Shown here one piece after another: positions 27,381-35,417 of a stretch of DNA of 64,000 nt. This DNA is from Kitasatospora sp. NBC_01246. Its GTDB lineage: Bacteria; Actinomycetota; Actinomycetes; Streptomycetales; Streptomycetaceae. The stretch lies in NCBI RefSeq assembly GCF_036226505.1, contig NZ_CP108484.1, positions 1,860,001 to 1,924,000 on the forward strand, given 5' to 3'. The first letter of the stretch is position 1, and every line of letters begins with the position of its first letter. The notes beneath the pieces were generated by a model. The model was given only the letters and a program-made list of their open reading frames with translations. It ran no database searches and had not been told where the DNA came from. A program made the translations under genes and the position numbers.

Positions 27381-27938
27381 ATGCTACACAACTCCAAAGT
27401 CGCCCTCCGGGCCAGACACGACGCCGACGTCCCCGTGCTGCAGGCCGAGCTGTACGACGACGTCGCCACCCGCTCCCGGGCCGACTCCCGGCCCTGGCAG
27501 CCCGTTTCACCGGGCGCCGCCGGGTCCCCGTACGCGGTCGCCGCCCCCTCGGACGAGGCCGCCTGCTTCTCCGTCACCACCCTCCCCTCGGGCGACCTCG
27601 CCGGCGAGGCCCTCCTCTGGGGCATCGACACCCACAACCGCACCGCCCATCTCGGCCTCGCCCTGCGCCCCGCCCTCCGCGGCCGGGGCCTGGCCCGCGA
27701 GGTCGTCGCGCTGCTGTGCCACTACGGCTTCACCGTCCGCGGCCTGCACCGCCTCCAGATCGACACCCTCGCCGAGAACCTGCCGATGATCGCCGCCGCG
27801 ACCCGCGCCGGCTTCACCCTCGAAGGCACCCTGCGCCGCTCCGCTTGGGCCTACGGCGCCCACCGCGACGAGGTCGTGCTCGGCCTGCTCGCCGAGGAGT
27901 GGACCACCCCGGCCGACGTGGCCTCCGACCGGGTCTGA
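27381..27938 (+). CDS. GNAT-family acetyltransferase (RimJ/RimL type)
   Basis: A 185-residue acetyltransferase with the family motif ALRPALRGRGLAREVVALLC (acetyl-CoA loop RGRGLA), then HRLQIDTLAENLPMIAAATR and GFTLEGTLRRSAWAYGAHRD. That last pattern (second-best residue swaps plus EGTLR) is typical of RimJ/RimL-like enzymes acting on protein N-termini or small amines. The ATG at 27381 is the only sensible start. It sits in the same orientation as the PNGase A-like gene, 170 bases after it, but shows no functional link. Confidence 0.87.
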   Translation: MLHNSKVALRARHDADVPVLQAELYDDVATRSRADSRPWQPVSPGAAGSPYAVAAPSDEAACFSVTTLPSGDLAGEALLWGIDTHNRTAHLGLALRPALRGRGLAREVVALLCHYGFTVRGLHRLQIDTLAENLPMIAAATRAGFTLEGTLRRSAWAYGAHRDEVVLGLLAEEWTTPADVASDRV

Positions 27939-27941
27939 CCC

Positions 27942-27971
27942 GCCCCCGAGGCCCGGATGCGGCCCGGGGGC
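27942..27971 (+). terminator. Hairpin after the GNAT gene
   Basis: GCCCCCG (27942-27948) pairs with CGGGGGC (27965-27971) with additional GGCC pairing inside, directly after the stop. Confidence 0.45.
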
Positions 27972-28048
27972 AGAGCTGCGATGGTTCCAGCCTGGGCCGC
28001 GCCCGGCCGGGTGGACGGCGGCCGGGCAGCGCGCCGGCGGAGTCGACG

Positions 28049-28258
28049 ATGGACCTGCACCTGTCGGGCAAGGCCGCCGTGGTGACCGGGGCGGGCAAGG
28101 GCATCGGCCTCGCCGTCACCCGGGCCCTCGCCGCCGAGGGCGTCAGGGTGCTGGCCGCCTGCCGGACCGTGACCGAGGACCTCGCCGCACTCGGCCGCAC
28201 GACCGACGTCCTACCGCTCCAGGCGGACCTCACCGCCGCGGACGGCCCGGAGCGGGCG
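28049..28258 (+). pseudogene. Truncated short-chain dehydrogenase (SDR) gene
   Basis: Starting at an ATG at 28049, ~70 residues match the N-terminus of a classical SDR: LSGKAAVVTGAGKGIGLAVT carries the NAD(P)-binding TGxxxGIG, then VRVLAACRTVTEDLAAL, and PLQADLTAADGPERA with the adenine-binding Asp. Homology stops abruptly near 28258. The frame then reads through the 3' end of metE on the other strand to a stop at 28405. The catalytic Ser-Tyr-Lys part is missing, so this is a gene remnant cut where it meets metE. Confidence 0.7.
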
Positions 28259-28298
28259 GCGGGCCGGGGGCCGGCCCGCCGCCCGCTCCGGCGCGGTG

Positions 28299-30608
28299 TC
28301 AGCCGCCCAGTTCGGCGCGGACCAGCCTGGCCGCCTCGACCAGGTGCTCCAGCGAGGCCCGGGTCTCCGTCCAACCGCGGGTCTTCAGGCCGCAGTCGGG
28401 GTTGACCCAGAGCCGCTCGGCCGGGATCGCGGCCAGCCCGGCGCGGAGCAGCGAGGCCGCCTCCTCGGTGCTCGGCACCCGGGGCGAGTGGATGTCGTAG
28501 ACGCCGGGGCCGACCTCGCGCGGGTAGCCTGCCCCGGCCAGCTCGTGGGCGACCTCCATGTGCGAGCGGGCCGCCTCCAGGGAGATCACGTCGGCGTCGA
28601 GCTCGTCGATGGCGGTCATGATCGCGCCGAACTCGGCGTAGCACATGTGGGTGTGGATCTGGGTGTCGGCGCGGACCCCGGAGGTGGAGAGCCGGAAGGA
28701 CTCGGTGGCCCACTCCAGATAGGCCGCCCGGTCGGCGGACCGCAGCGGCAGGGTCTCGCGCAGCGCCGGCTCGTCGACCTGGATGACGGCGGCGCCGGCG
28801 GCCTCCAGGTCGGTGACCTCGTCGCGCAGGGCGAGCGCGACCTGCCGGGCGGTGTCGCCGGTCGGCTGGTCGTCCCGGACGAAGGACCAGGCGAGCATGG
28901 TCACCGGTCCGGTGAGCATGCCCTTGACCGGACGGTCCGTCAGATCGGCCGCGTAGCGGTACCAGTCGACAGTCATCGGGTGCGGGCGGGAGATGTCCCC
29001 GGCCAGCACCGGCGGCCGGACGTAGCGGGTGCCGTAGGACTGCACCCAGCCGTGCCGGGTGGCCAGGTAGCCGGTCAGCTGCTCGGCGAAGTACTGCACC
29101 ATGTCGTTGCGTTCGGGCTCGCCGTGGACGAGCACGTCGAGGCCCGCCTTCTCCTGGTAGGCGATCACCTCGCGGACCTCGGCCCGCATCCGGTCCCGGT
29201 AGGTTCCGTCGTCGATGCGGCCGGCGCGCAGGTCGGCGCGGGCGGTGCGCAGTTCGGTGGTCTGCGGGAAGGAGCCGATGGTGGTGGTCGGCAGCAGCGG
29301 CAGGCCGAGCCGGGCCCGCTGCGCCTCGGCGCGCTCGGGGTAGGCCGGGGCGCGGCGGGCGTCCTCGGGGGCGGTGGCGGCGACCCGGGCCCGGACGGCC
29401 GGGTCGCGGGTCAGCGCCGAGCCGGCGCGGGAGGCCAGGTCGGCCCGGTTGGCGGCCAGTTGGGCCGCGATGGTGTCGGTGCCGTGGGCCAGGCCGCGGG
29501 CCAGGGTGGCGACCTCGGTGGACTTCTGACGGGCGAAGGCGAGCCAGCGGGCGACCTGCGGGTCGAGGTCGCGCTCCAGGTCGGCGTCGAGCGGGACGTG
29601 CAGCAGCGAGCAGGACGGTGCGACGTCGACCCGGTCCGCCAGGCCGAGCAACGTGCCGAGGGTGGCGAGGGACTTCTCCAGGTTGTTGATCCAGATGTTG
29701 CGGCCGTCCACCACACCCGCCACCAGGCGCTTGCCGGGCACTCCGCCGACGGCGGCGAGGTCGTCGAGGTTGGCGGCGCCGGGGCCGGTGAAGTCCAGGC
29801 CGATGCCCTCGATCGGGGCCTTGGCCAGGACGGGCAGGGCCTCGCCGAGCCGGTCGAAGTAGCTGGTGACCAGCAGTTGCGGGCGGTCGGTGAGCGCACC
29901 GAGCTCGCGGTAGACGCGGGTGGCGGCGTTCAGTTCGGCCGGGGTGCGGTCCTGGACGAGCGCGGGCTCGTCCAGCTGGACCCAGTCGGCGCCGGCGGCC
30001 CGCAGGTCGGCGAGGAGTTCCGCGTAGACGGGCAGCAGCCGGTCCAGCAGGGTGACCGGCCGGAAGTCGGCGGCCACGCCGGGGGCGGGCTTGGCGAGCA
30101 GCAGGTAGGTCAGCGGTCCGACCAGCACGGGCCGGGGGCGGTGGCCGAGGCCGAGCGCCTCACGCAGTTCGGAGACCGGCTTGGCGGAGTTCGCGGCGAA
30201 GACCGTGTCCGGGCCCAACTCCGGTACGAGGTAGTGGTAGTTGGTGTCGAACCACTTGGTCATCTCCAGCGGTGCGACGTCCTGGGTGCCGCGCGCCATG
30301 GCGAAGTAGCCGTCCAGCGGGTCGGTGTCGACGGCGGCGCGGTGGCGGGCCGGGATGGCGCCGACCGCGACCGTGGTGTCCAGGACGTGGTCGTAGAGCG
30401 AGAAGTCGCCGGTGGGGACTTCGGTGATGCCCGCGTCGGCCAGCTGCCGCCAGTTGGCGCGGCGCAGGACGGCGGCGGTGGCGTGCAGGGCGGCGGCGTC
30501 GACGCGGCCCGCCCAGTACCCCTCGACGGCCTTCTTCAGCTCCCGGTCGGCACCCTGCCTCGGGTAGCCGTACACGGTGGCCTGCGGGGTGGTGGAACTC
30601 GGTGACAC
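28299..30608 (-). CDS. metE: Cobalamin-independent methionine synthase
   Basis: A 769-residue MetE of normal length. It transfers the methyl group of 5-methyl-tetrahydrofolate (polyglutamate) to homocysteine. Visible motifs are the N-terminal GYPRQGADRELKKAVEGYWA, the catalytic-half opener LPTTTIGSFPQT, VLVHGEPERNDMVQYF, and the zinc ligands in HTHMCYAEF and NPDCGLKTRGW. The GTG at 30606-30608 is fixed by an excellent AAGGAG site. A cobalamin riboswitch lies in the leader, so the gene should be switched off when B12 is plentiful and MetH can work. Confidence 0.97.
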   Translation of the reverse strand: MSPSSTTPQATVYGYPRQGADRELKKAVEGYWAGRVDAAALHATAAVLRRANWRQLADAGITEVPTGDFSLYDHVLDTTVAVGAIPARHRAAVDTDPLDGYFAMARGTQDVAPLEMTKWFDTNYHYLVPELGPDTVFAANSAKPVSELREALGLGHRPRPVLVGPLTYLLLAKPAPGVAADFRPVTLLDRLLPVYAELLADLRAAGADWVQLDEPALVQDRTPAELNAATRVYRELGALTDRPQLLVTSYFDRLGEALPVLAKAPIEGIGLDFTGPGAANLDDLAAVGGVPGKRLVAGVVDGRNIWINNLEKSLATLGTLLGLADRVDVAPSCSLLHVPLDADLERDLDPQVARWLAFARQKSTEVATLARGLAHGTDTIAAQLAANRADLASRAGSALTRDPAVRARVAATAPEDARRAPAYPERAEAQRARLGLPLLPTTTIGSFPQTTELRTARADLRAGRIDDGTYRDRMRAEVREVIAYQEKAGLDVLVHGEPERNDMVQYFAEQLTGYLATRHGWVQSYGTRYVRPPVLAGDISRPHPMTVDWYRYAADLTDRPVKGMLTGPVTMLAWSFVRDDQPTGDTARQVALALRDEVTDLEAAGAAVIQVDEPALRETLPLRSADRAAYLEWATESFRLSTSGVRADTQIHTHMCYAEFGAIMTAIDELDADVISLEAARSHMEVAHELAGAGYPREVGPGVYDIHSPRVPSTEEAASLLRAGLAAIPAERLWVNPDCGLKTRGWTETRASLEHLVEAARLVRAELGG

Positions 30609-30737
30609 GGAACTCTCCTTCGCGAGTCGCGCTGCGATCCCGGGAGAGCACGACGGCGTGGAGGTACGGCAGTGGGGGCACGGCACCGGGGTGGGCCCGC
30701 CCGCTCCGCCGACCCGCCCTCGAGGTCACCGAGATCA

Positions 30738-30965
30738 CCGCGTGCGGGGTGCACGCGGGCAGTGGCAGGTCTTCGGACTCGCGGGCGCGTCCGCCTGGCT
30801 TCCAGGCCGGACACCTACTGGCCGTCGCTTCCCGGGCCCGGCTGGGCCCAGTGCGTGTGACGGCGGTCGTTCCCACTCACCGCTGCGGGGCAGTCCCGGA
30901 TTCCCACCGGGTTCCCTCTTGCGACGCCGTGGCTGGAGGACACGGCGAACCGACTGCACCGCCCA
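30738..30965 (-). ncRNA. Cobalamin (B12) riboswitch in the metE leader
   Basis: Read on the minus strand, the leader shows the conserved cobalamin-aptamer blocks in order: AACCCGGTGGGAATCCGGG and GACTGCCCCGCAGCGGTGAG (about 30862-30917), a GGAAGC-type element (CCCGGGAAGCGACGGCCAGT, near 30812-30830), and the B12 box GAGTCCGAAGACCTGCC (30765-30781). Immediately downstream is a perfect 8-base-pair hairpin with a 5-base loop (30738-30758), the likely expression platform. Adenosylcobalamin binding is expected to reduce metE expression. The boundary at the 5' end is approximate. Confidence 0.9.
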
Positions 30966-31058
30966 CCCTAGGCCCATCACCGGCGGCGCGTCAGTGATTG
31001 TCCGGATCGCGGATGGCCGGGACGGCCCCGGCGGCCCCCGGCCGCCCGGGCAGTTCAG

Positions 31059-31181
31059 GTGGTGGTCGAGGCGGTGGTCGAGGACGAGCGCGTCACGAAG
31101 GACGTGCTGGTCACCCCGGCCAAGGTGCTCGCCGCCGCGCACGCCGTGCCGGCTACCCCCGACGGCGGAGCCAGAACATGA
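31059..31181 (+). other. Possible coding remnant
   Basis: A 40-codon stretch reading VVVEAVVEDERVTKDVLVTP then AKVLAAAHAVPAT has protein-like composition and a stop at 31179-31181. There is no ribosome site or clear start. It may be the tail of a lost gene. I do not recognise the family. The rest of 30966-31332 shows nothing coding. Confidence 0.25.
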
Positions 31182-31332
31182 CGGCCCGCCATGGCGACGG
31201 CCGAAAGGCCGGGTCAGGGGCGCGTGCATGACGTCACAGTGCCACCGGACCGGTCGCCCGCGGCCCACCCGGCGGTTCGCCCGGGACCGGCCGCGCCCGG
31301 CGGACGGGCAGCCGCACGGCACAATCACTGTC

Positions 31333-32091
31333 ATGCGGCACATCTTCCTCATCGGCATCGGGGCGGGCGATCCCGACCACCTCACCCTGCAGGCGGTCAA
31401 GGCCCTCGCCCGCACCGACGTCTTCTTCATCCTCGACAAGAACGAGGAACGGCAGGACCTCATCCGGCTGCGCCGGCAACTGCTGACCGAGCACGGCCGC
31501 CCCGGCCACCGCGTCATCGAGGTCGCGGACGCCGAGCGGGACCGCGCCACCCCGGCGTACACCGCGGCCGTGGACGACTGGCGCACCCGCCGGGCCGACC
31601 TGGTCGAGCGGCTGGTCGCCGAGCACCTCGGCCCGGAGGAGACCGGCGCGTTCCTGGTCTGGGGCGACCCGAGCCTCTACGACAGCGTCATCGCCGTGAT
31701 CGACGAGGTCCTGGCCCGCGGCGGCGCCACCTTCGGGTACGAGGTGGTCCCGGGCATCAGCAGCGTCTCGGCGCTCGCCGCCCGGCACCGCACCACCCTG
31801 ACCCGGGTCGGCCGCCCGCTGCAGATCACCACCGGCCGCCGTCTCGCCGAGGGCTTCCCCGAGCAGGTGGACGACGTGGTGGTGATGCTGGACGGGCGGG
31901 CCGCGTTCACCGGGATCGATCCCGAGGGGCTGGAGATCTTCTACGGCGCCTACCTGGGCACCCCGGACGAGATCCTCGTCTCCGGCCCCCTCGCCGAAAC
32001 CGCCCCCCGGATCCGCGCGCTCCGCGACGAGGCCCGCGAACGCAAGGGCTGGATCATGGACACCTACCTCCTCCGCCGCTCCGGGAGCTGA
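31333..32091 (+). CDS. cobF: Precorrin-6A synthase (deacetylating)
   Basis: A 252-residue tetrapyrrole methylase. The N-terminal IFLIGIGAGDPDHLTLQAVK holds the SAM-binding GIGAGDP loop. FLVWGDPSLYDSV supplies the second glycine motif, EVVPGISSVSALAA the third, and the C-terminal AYLGTPDEILVSG and KGWIMDTYLLRR are characteristic of CobF. In aerobic cobalamin synthesis it methylates C-1 of precorrin-5 with loss of acetate. The ATG at 31333 starts the first beta strand. It is divergent from metE and outside any cob cluster visible here. Nothing in the leader suggests its own riboswitch. Confidence 0.95.
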   Translation: MRHIFLIGIGAGDPDHLTLQAVKALARTDVFFILDKNEERQDLIRLRRQLLTEHGRPGHRVIEVADAERDRATPAYTAAVDDWRTRRADLVERLVAEHLGPEETGAFLVWGDPSLYDSVIAVIDEVLARGGATFGYEVVPGISSVSALAARHRTTLTRVGRPLQITTGRRLAEGFPEQVDDVVVMLDGRAAFTGIDPEGLEIFYGAYLGTPDEILVSGPLAETAPRIRALRDEARERKGWIMDTYLLRRSGS

Positions 32092-32399
32092 CCCACACCC
32101 GCCCCCGGGCCGACCGGCCCGGGGCCCGGGCGATTCGGGGCCTCAGCCGGAACTGGTTGAAGGCGCCCGCGGTGACCAGGCCGACGACCAGCAGGATCTT
32201 GACCAGCAGGGCGGTGCCGTAGCCGGTGGTCCAGAGCGGGGAGACCGCGCCGACGTGCTTCCAGCCGAGCCGGAGGCCGGCGACGGTGACCGCGCCGACG
32301 CAGATCATCGCGACCGGACTGAAGCGGCGCCACATCTCGGCCCAGAGCAGGCCGGCCCCGTCGCCGAGGCGGCCGGGGTGACCGATCAGTGGCGCGCGG
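32054..32399 (-). pseudogene. Remnant of a CopD-domain membrane protein
   Basis: About 90 codons (32129-32399) match the end of a copper-resistance D domain: LLWAEMWRRFSPVAMICVGA, then WTTGYGTALLVKILLVVGLV and AFNQFRLRPRIA, giving two or three membrane helices. Upstream in this frame there is a TGA at about 32420. The tail after RPRIA overlaps the 3' end of cobF and has no similarity. The N-terminal helices of CopD are absent, so it is a fragment. Confidence 0.65.
32103..32124 (+). terminator. Hairpin terminator after cobF
   Basis: CCCCGGGCC (32103-32111) and GGCCCGGGG (32116-32124) form a 9-base-pair stem with loop GACC, 11 bases past the cobF stop. Confidence 0.6.
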
Positions 32400-32428
32400 C
32401 GCCCGTTTCACCTGGTGAGGCGGGACGG

Positions 32429-33055
32429 CTACGAACCGGCCGGGGCCCCGCCGCCGTCCCGGCCGGCCACGTCCTCGGACCGCTCGCCGGCCACCCCGGG
32501 CGCCCCGGCTGCCCCGCCGGCGCCCTCGCGCTCGACGGCCCACTCCGTACGGCGTTCGCGGGTCAGGACCCAGTCGGCGGCCCGGCGCGGAGCCGAGCCC
32601 GCCGAGCCGCTCCGGGCGGCGGCGGCGCACACCCGCCGCAGCAGGGAGTTCAACTGGGTGCGCTCACCGCGCGTCAGGGACACCAGCAGGTCGTCCTGCA
32701 CGGCCGACTCGTCGCTGTGCAGGATCTCCAGCGCGAGCTGCCCCGAGGAGGTGAGCGTCAGCACCTCGTGCCGACCGCCGACCTGGACGAACAGGGACTG
32801 GACCAGGCCCGCCGCGACGAGATCGTCGAGGGTCTGCGCGGTGTCGACCGCACCCCCGTCGATCCCGGCGACCAGGTCGGGTCGGGCGTGCGGGCCCAGC
32901 CGGGCCAGCGTGGAGAGGACGGACAGGTGCGCCGGGCTCATCCCCCGGAACTCCAGGCGCGCCGCGAGCAGGGCGTCCGCCGCCCGGCCGGCCGCCGACA
33001 GGAGGTGGACGGTCTGCTCGAAGGGACTCGACGATCCCTTCCCCCTGTCGTACAC
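32429..33055 (-). CDS. MarR-family winged-helix regulator
   Basis: About 208 residues. The MarR core starts SSPFEQTVHLLSAAGRAADA. The winged HTH is at about residues 40-110: MSPAHLSVLSTLARLGPHAR as helix entry, VDTAQTLDDLVAAGLVQSLF as recognition helix and turn, and the wing in GGRHEVLTLTSSGQ. The dimerisation helix (LLVSLTRGERTQLNSLLRRV) follows. The last ~45 residues are Gly/Ala/Arg-rich and probably disordered, making the protein longer than the usual ~150. I chose the GTG at 33053-33055; a longer GTG start (33127) would add an unlikely Arg/Pro stretch. The target is unknown, and it lies alone between a CopD remnant and the M56 gene. Confidence 0.8.
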   Translation of the reverse strand: MYDRGKGSSSPFEQTVHLLSAAGRAADALLAARLEFRGMSPAHLSVLSTLARLGPHARPDLVAGIDGGAVDTAQTLDDLVAAGLVQSLFVQVGGRHEVLTLTSSGQLALEILHSDESAVQDDLLVSLTRGERTQLNSLLRRVCAAAARSGSAGSAPRRAADWVLTRERRTEWAVEREGAGGAAGAPGVAGERSEDVAGRDGGGAPAGS

Positions 33056-33303
33056 GTCGCATCCAATCGCTGGTGGAGGGCTGCACCACCTCCGGCGGGG
33101 GTCACGGGACCACCGACGCCATGCCACGCTGCCGAACGCCGATCACCGGAGGGCCGCGAAGCCCGCTCGCGCGCCGCGCCGGGCACGGCGCCGCACGGCG
33201 CACCGAGGCCAACGATAGCCGCGCCACGCCGATCGGTCTACATCGATGTCGTCCGCGACACCCGCTCCCCCGCCGCCGGCGGCCGGCGCCGACAACGGCC
33301 CCG

Positions 33304-34248
33304 TCACCGGCCCGGGACGGCCCGCGCGGCGTACTCCACGTACTCGTGCAGCCCGTACGCCAGCCCCGGGATCAGCACCGACACCGCCACCACCGCCACC
33401 AGCCAGGCCACGCCCACCCGCACCGCGCGACCGCGCGGCAGGACCGGCACCGACCCCAGCAGCGCCTCGACCCGCCGCGGCACCGGACCGGCGCCCACCG
33501 ACAGCAACGGGTTCCGGCTCCCGCCCGCCCGGGTGGCGGCGGACCCGGCCAGCGCCGCCCGCGCGATCGCCGTCGCCGCCAGCCGGCGGTCCCCCACCGA
33601 CCCGGCCGCGGCCTCGTCGGCCCACCGTTCCAGGTGGAAGCCCAGCGCCTCCCGCAGGCCCCGCAGCGCCGGGTGCACCGCCGCCGCGAGGTCCGTGACG
33701 ACGGACAGCACGTGGTGGCGCCCCGCCAGGTGGGCCCGCTCGTGCGCGAGCAGCACCTCGCGCTCCGCCGGACCGAGTTCGCGCACCATGCCCGAGGTCA
33801 CCACGACCCGCCCGGGGCGCCCGCGGAAGCCGGGCAGGGCGAAGGCCTCCGCGTCGCCGCCCGGCACCACCAGCACGTCGCCGTCGGCCACCCCGTCACC
33901 GGTGGACTCCCAGGCCTTCGCGAGCAGCGCGCGATGGGCGAGCCAGCGGCGCGCCAGCAGCACGGCCTGGACCGCCAGCACCACCCCGGCCGCACCGGAG
34001 ACCGGCACGACGGCCGGCCACCGCTCCAGCACGCGCGCCGGCGGCACCCGCTCCATCGAGGCGAGGAACGGCACGTGGAACAGCGCGACCAGCGCCGCCG
34101 CGGTGCCGCCCGCCAGCAGTACGGCCGCACCCGTCAGCGCCACGCACGCCTCGCGCGGCGGCAGGAGCGCGGCCAGCCGGCGGGCGGCGGGCGCCGCGCC
34201 CCACGGAGCCAGCAGCGTCAGCGCGACCAGGGCGAGGGCCAGGGTCAT
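33304..34248 (-). CDS. M56-family membrane metallopeptidase (BlaR1/MecR1-like)
   Basis: A 314-residue polytopic zinc protease with four to five helices. Two are at the N-terminus (TLALALVALTLLAPWGAAPA; CVALTGAAVLLAGGTAAALV), then the gluzincin motif LLAHERAHLAGRHH with His-Glu-x-x-His, and a later acidic ligand in HLERWADEAAAGSV. A last helix (VRVGVAWLVAVVAVSVLIPG) ends the protein. There is no penicillin-binding sensor domain, so it is the short actinobacterial form. Paired with BlaI (four-base ATGA overlap upstream), it would cleave the repressor when a signal is sensed, possibly cell-wall or haem/respiratory stress. The regulated gene is not obvious nearby. Confidence 0.9.
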   Translation of the reverse strand: MTLALALVALTLLAPWGAAPAARRLAALLPPREACVALTGAAVLLAGGTAAALVALFHVPFLASMERVPPARVLERWPAVVPVSGAAGVVLAVQAVLLARRWLAHRALLAKAWESTGDGVADGDVLVVPGGDAEAFALPGFRGRPGRVVVTSGMVRELGPAEREVLLAHERAHLAGRHHVLSVVTDLAAAVHPALRGLREALGFHLERWADEAAAGSVGDRRLAATAIARAALAGSAATRAGGSRNPLLSVGAGPVPRRVEALLGSVPVLPRGRAVRVGVAWLVAVVAVSVLIPGLAYGLHEYVEYAARAVPGR

Positions 34249-34634
34249 GCGCGGCCCTCTCCGTCCGGGGCCTCCAGCAGGAGGCGCCGGAGTACCTCCT
34301 CGTCCCCCTCGGACAGCGATGACACGAACCGCTTCAGCACCAGCTCACGGTGCGGGTCGCTCTCCAGTTCACGGCGCATCCGCCCGGCCACCAGACCGGC
34401 GGCGTCGGCGACCGGCGCGTACGCGAAGCCCCGCCCCGGGCGGCTGCGCTCCAGCGTCCCGTTCTCGTGCAGCCGGCCCAGCACCGTCGCCACCGTCGTC
34501 CGGGCCAGCCCCCGGTCGAGCGCCTCGTTGACCTCCTGCGCCGTCAGCGGCCGCTCGGCCGCCCACAGCACGGCCAGTACGTCCGCGACCAGCTCGCCGT
34601 GCGGCCGCCTCGTGTCCCGGCTGTCGTCCACCAT
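34245..34634 (-). CDS. BlaI/MecI/CopY-family repressor
   Basis: A 129-residue repressor. Its winged HTH is ELVADVLAVLWAAERPLTAQ / EVNEALDRGLARTTVATVLG (the TTVATVLxRL recognition helix is diagnostic) and it has a C-terminal dimerisation helix (ELVLKRFVSSLSEGDEEVLR). The ATG at 34634 has a GGGAGA ribosome site; upstream in-frame starts would add an unrelated stretch. Its stop overlaps the start of the M56 protease, forming the standard signal-dependent repressor/protease pair. A CTAC-N6-GTAG dyad 76 bases before the start is a good autoregulatory operator. Confidence 0.92.
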   Translation of the reverse strand: MVDDSRDTRRPHGELVADVLAVLWAAERPLTAQEVNEALDRGLARTTVATVLGRLHENGTLERSRPGRGFAYAPVADAAGLVAGRMRRELESDPHRELVLKRFVSSLSEGDEEVLRRLLLEAPDGEGRA

Positions 34635-34709
34635 GTCTCCCGTCCACGGCCGCGCCGCCGGGCAGACGTACAGCGAACCCGGCGACGCCTGCGCCCTCAC
34701 CACGGCCGA

Positions 34710-34723
34710 CTACATGGTCGTAG
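34710..34723. promoter_or_regulatory. Candidate BlaI operator
   Basis: CTACATGGTCGTAG is a dyad with CTAC/GTAG arms six bases apart. It resembles the TAC...GTA operators of actinobacterial BlaI proteins and sits just upstream of blaI. Confidence 0.45.
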
Positions 34724-34852
34724 ACGATCCGGTCGGATGTTCGTAAGGTATGCCTCACCCAACTGTACTGGCCCCACCGGCAGGGCAGACTGGCCGCAGG
34801 AGCGCCGCCCTGGGGCTTCACCATGGTGGCCGGGAGAGTCGGGAGTTCAGGT

Positions 34853-35401
34853 GTGACCGCGCATCGCGAGCCGTTCCTCTACATCGTCGTCTGCGCGTCG
34901 GGCATCGCCGGCGGGGTGGACGAGCTGATCACCGCCGCCCGGGCCGAGGGCTGGGGAGTCGGCGTGATCGCCACCCCGAACGGACTCGGGTTCATCGACC
35001 GGAAGGCCGTCGAAGCCCGGACCGGCTACCCGATCCGCTCCGCCTGGCGCACGCCGGGCGACCCCCGGCCGCTGCCCCCGGCGGACGCCATCGCGGTGGC
35101 GCCCGCCACGTTCAACACCATCAACAAGTGGGCCGCCGGCATCTCCGACACCCTCGCCCTCGGCATCCTCTGCGAGGCGTACGGCCTGGGCATCCCGGTG
35201 GCCGTCCAGCCCTACCTCAACGCCGCCCAGGCCGCCCACCCCGCCTACGCGGAGAGCCTGACCCGGCTCCGGTCGATGGGCGTCCTGATCGGTGACGCCA
35301 CCCCCCACCAGCCCAAGGCCGAGGGGGCCGGCGCCGCGTACGACTGGACCCGGGTGCTCGACCTGCTCCGCCCGGTGATCACTGCGGCCGGCCGGGAGTA
35401 A
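34853..35401 (+). CDS. Flavoprotein (HFCD family)
   Basis: A 182-residue protein of the homo-oligomeric flavin-containing Cys decarboxylase fold. FLYIVVCASGIAGGVDELIT is the first strand with the phosphate loop. IAVAPATFNTINKWAAGISD matches the conserved TxNTxNKxAxGIxD substrate/FMN clamp of this family. AVQPYLNAAQAAHPAYAESL follows the usual NxxMxxxP-like position. It may act as a phosphopantothenoylcysteine decarboxylase-like or related oxidative decarboxylase, but no coenzyme A partner gene is nearby. Start GTG at 34853; an ATG at 34823 is in frame. Confidence 0.85.
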   Translation: MTAHREPFLYIVVCASGIAGGVDELITAARAEGWGVGVIATPNGLGFIDRKAVEARTGYPIRSAWRTPGDPRPLPPADAIAVAPATFNTINKWAAGISDTLALGILCEAYGLGIPVAVQPYLNAAQAAHPAYAESLTRLRSMGVLIGDATPHQPKAEGAGAAYDWTRVLDLLRPVITAAGRE

Positions 35402-35417
35402 CGGCCCGCCGCCACCG

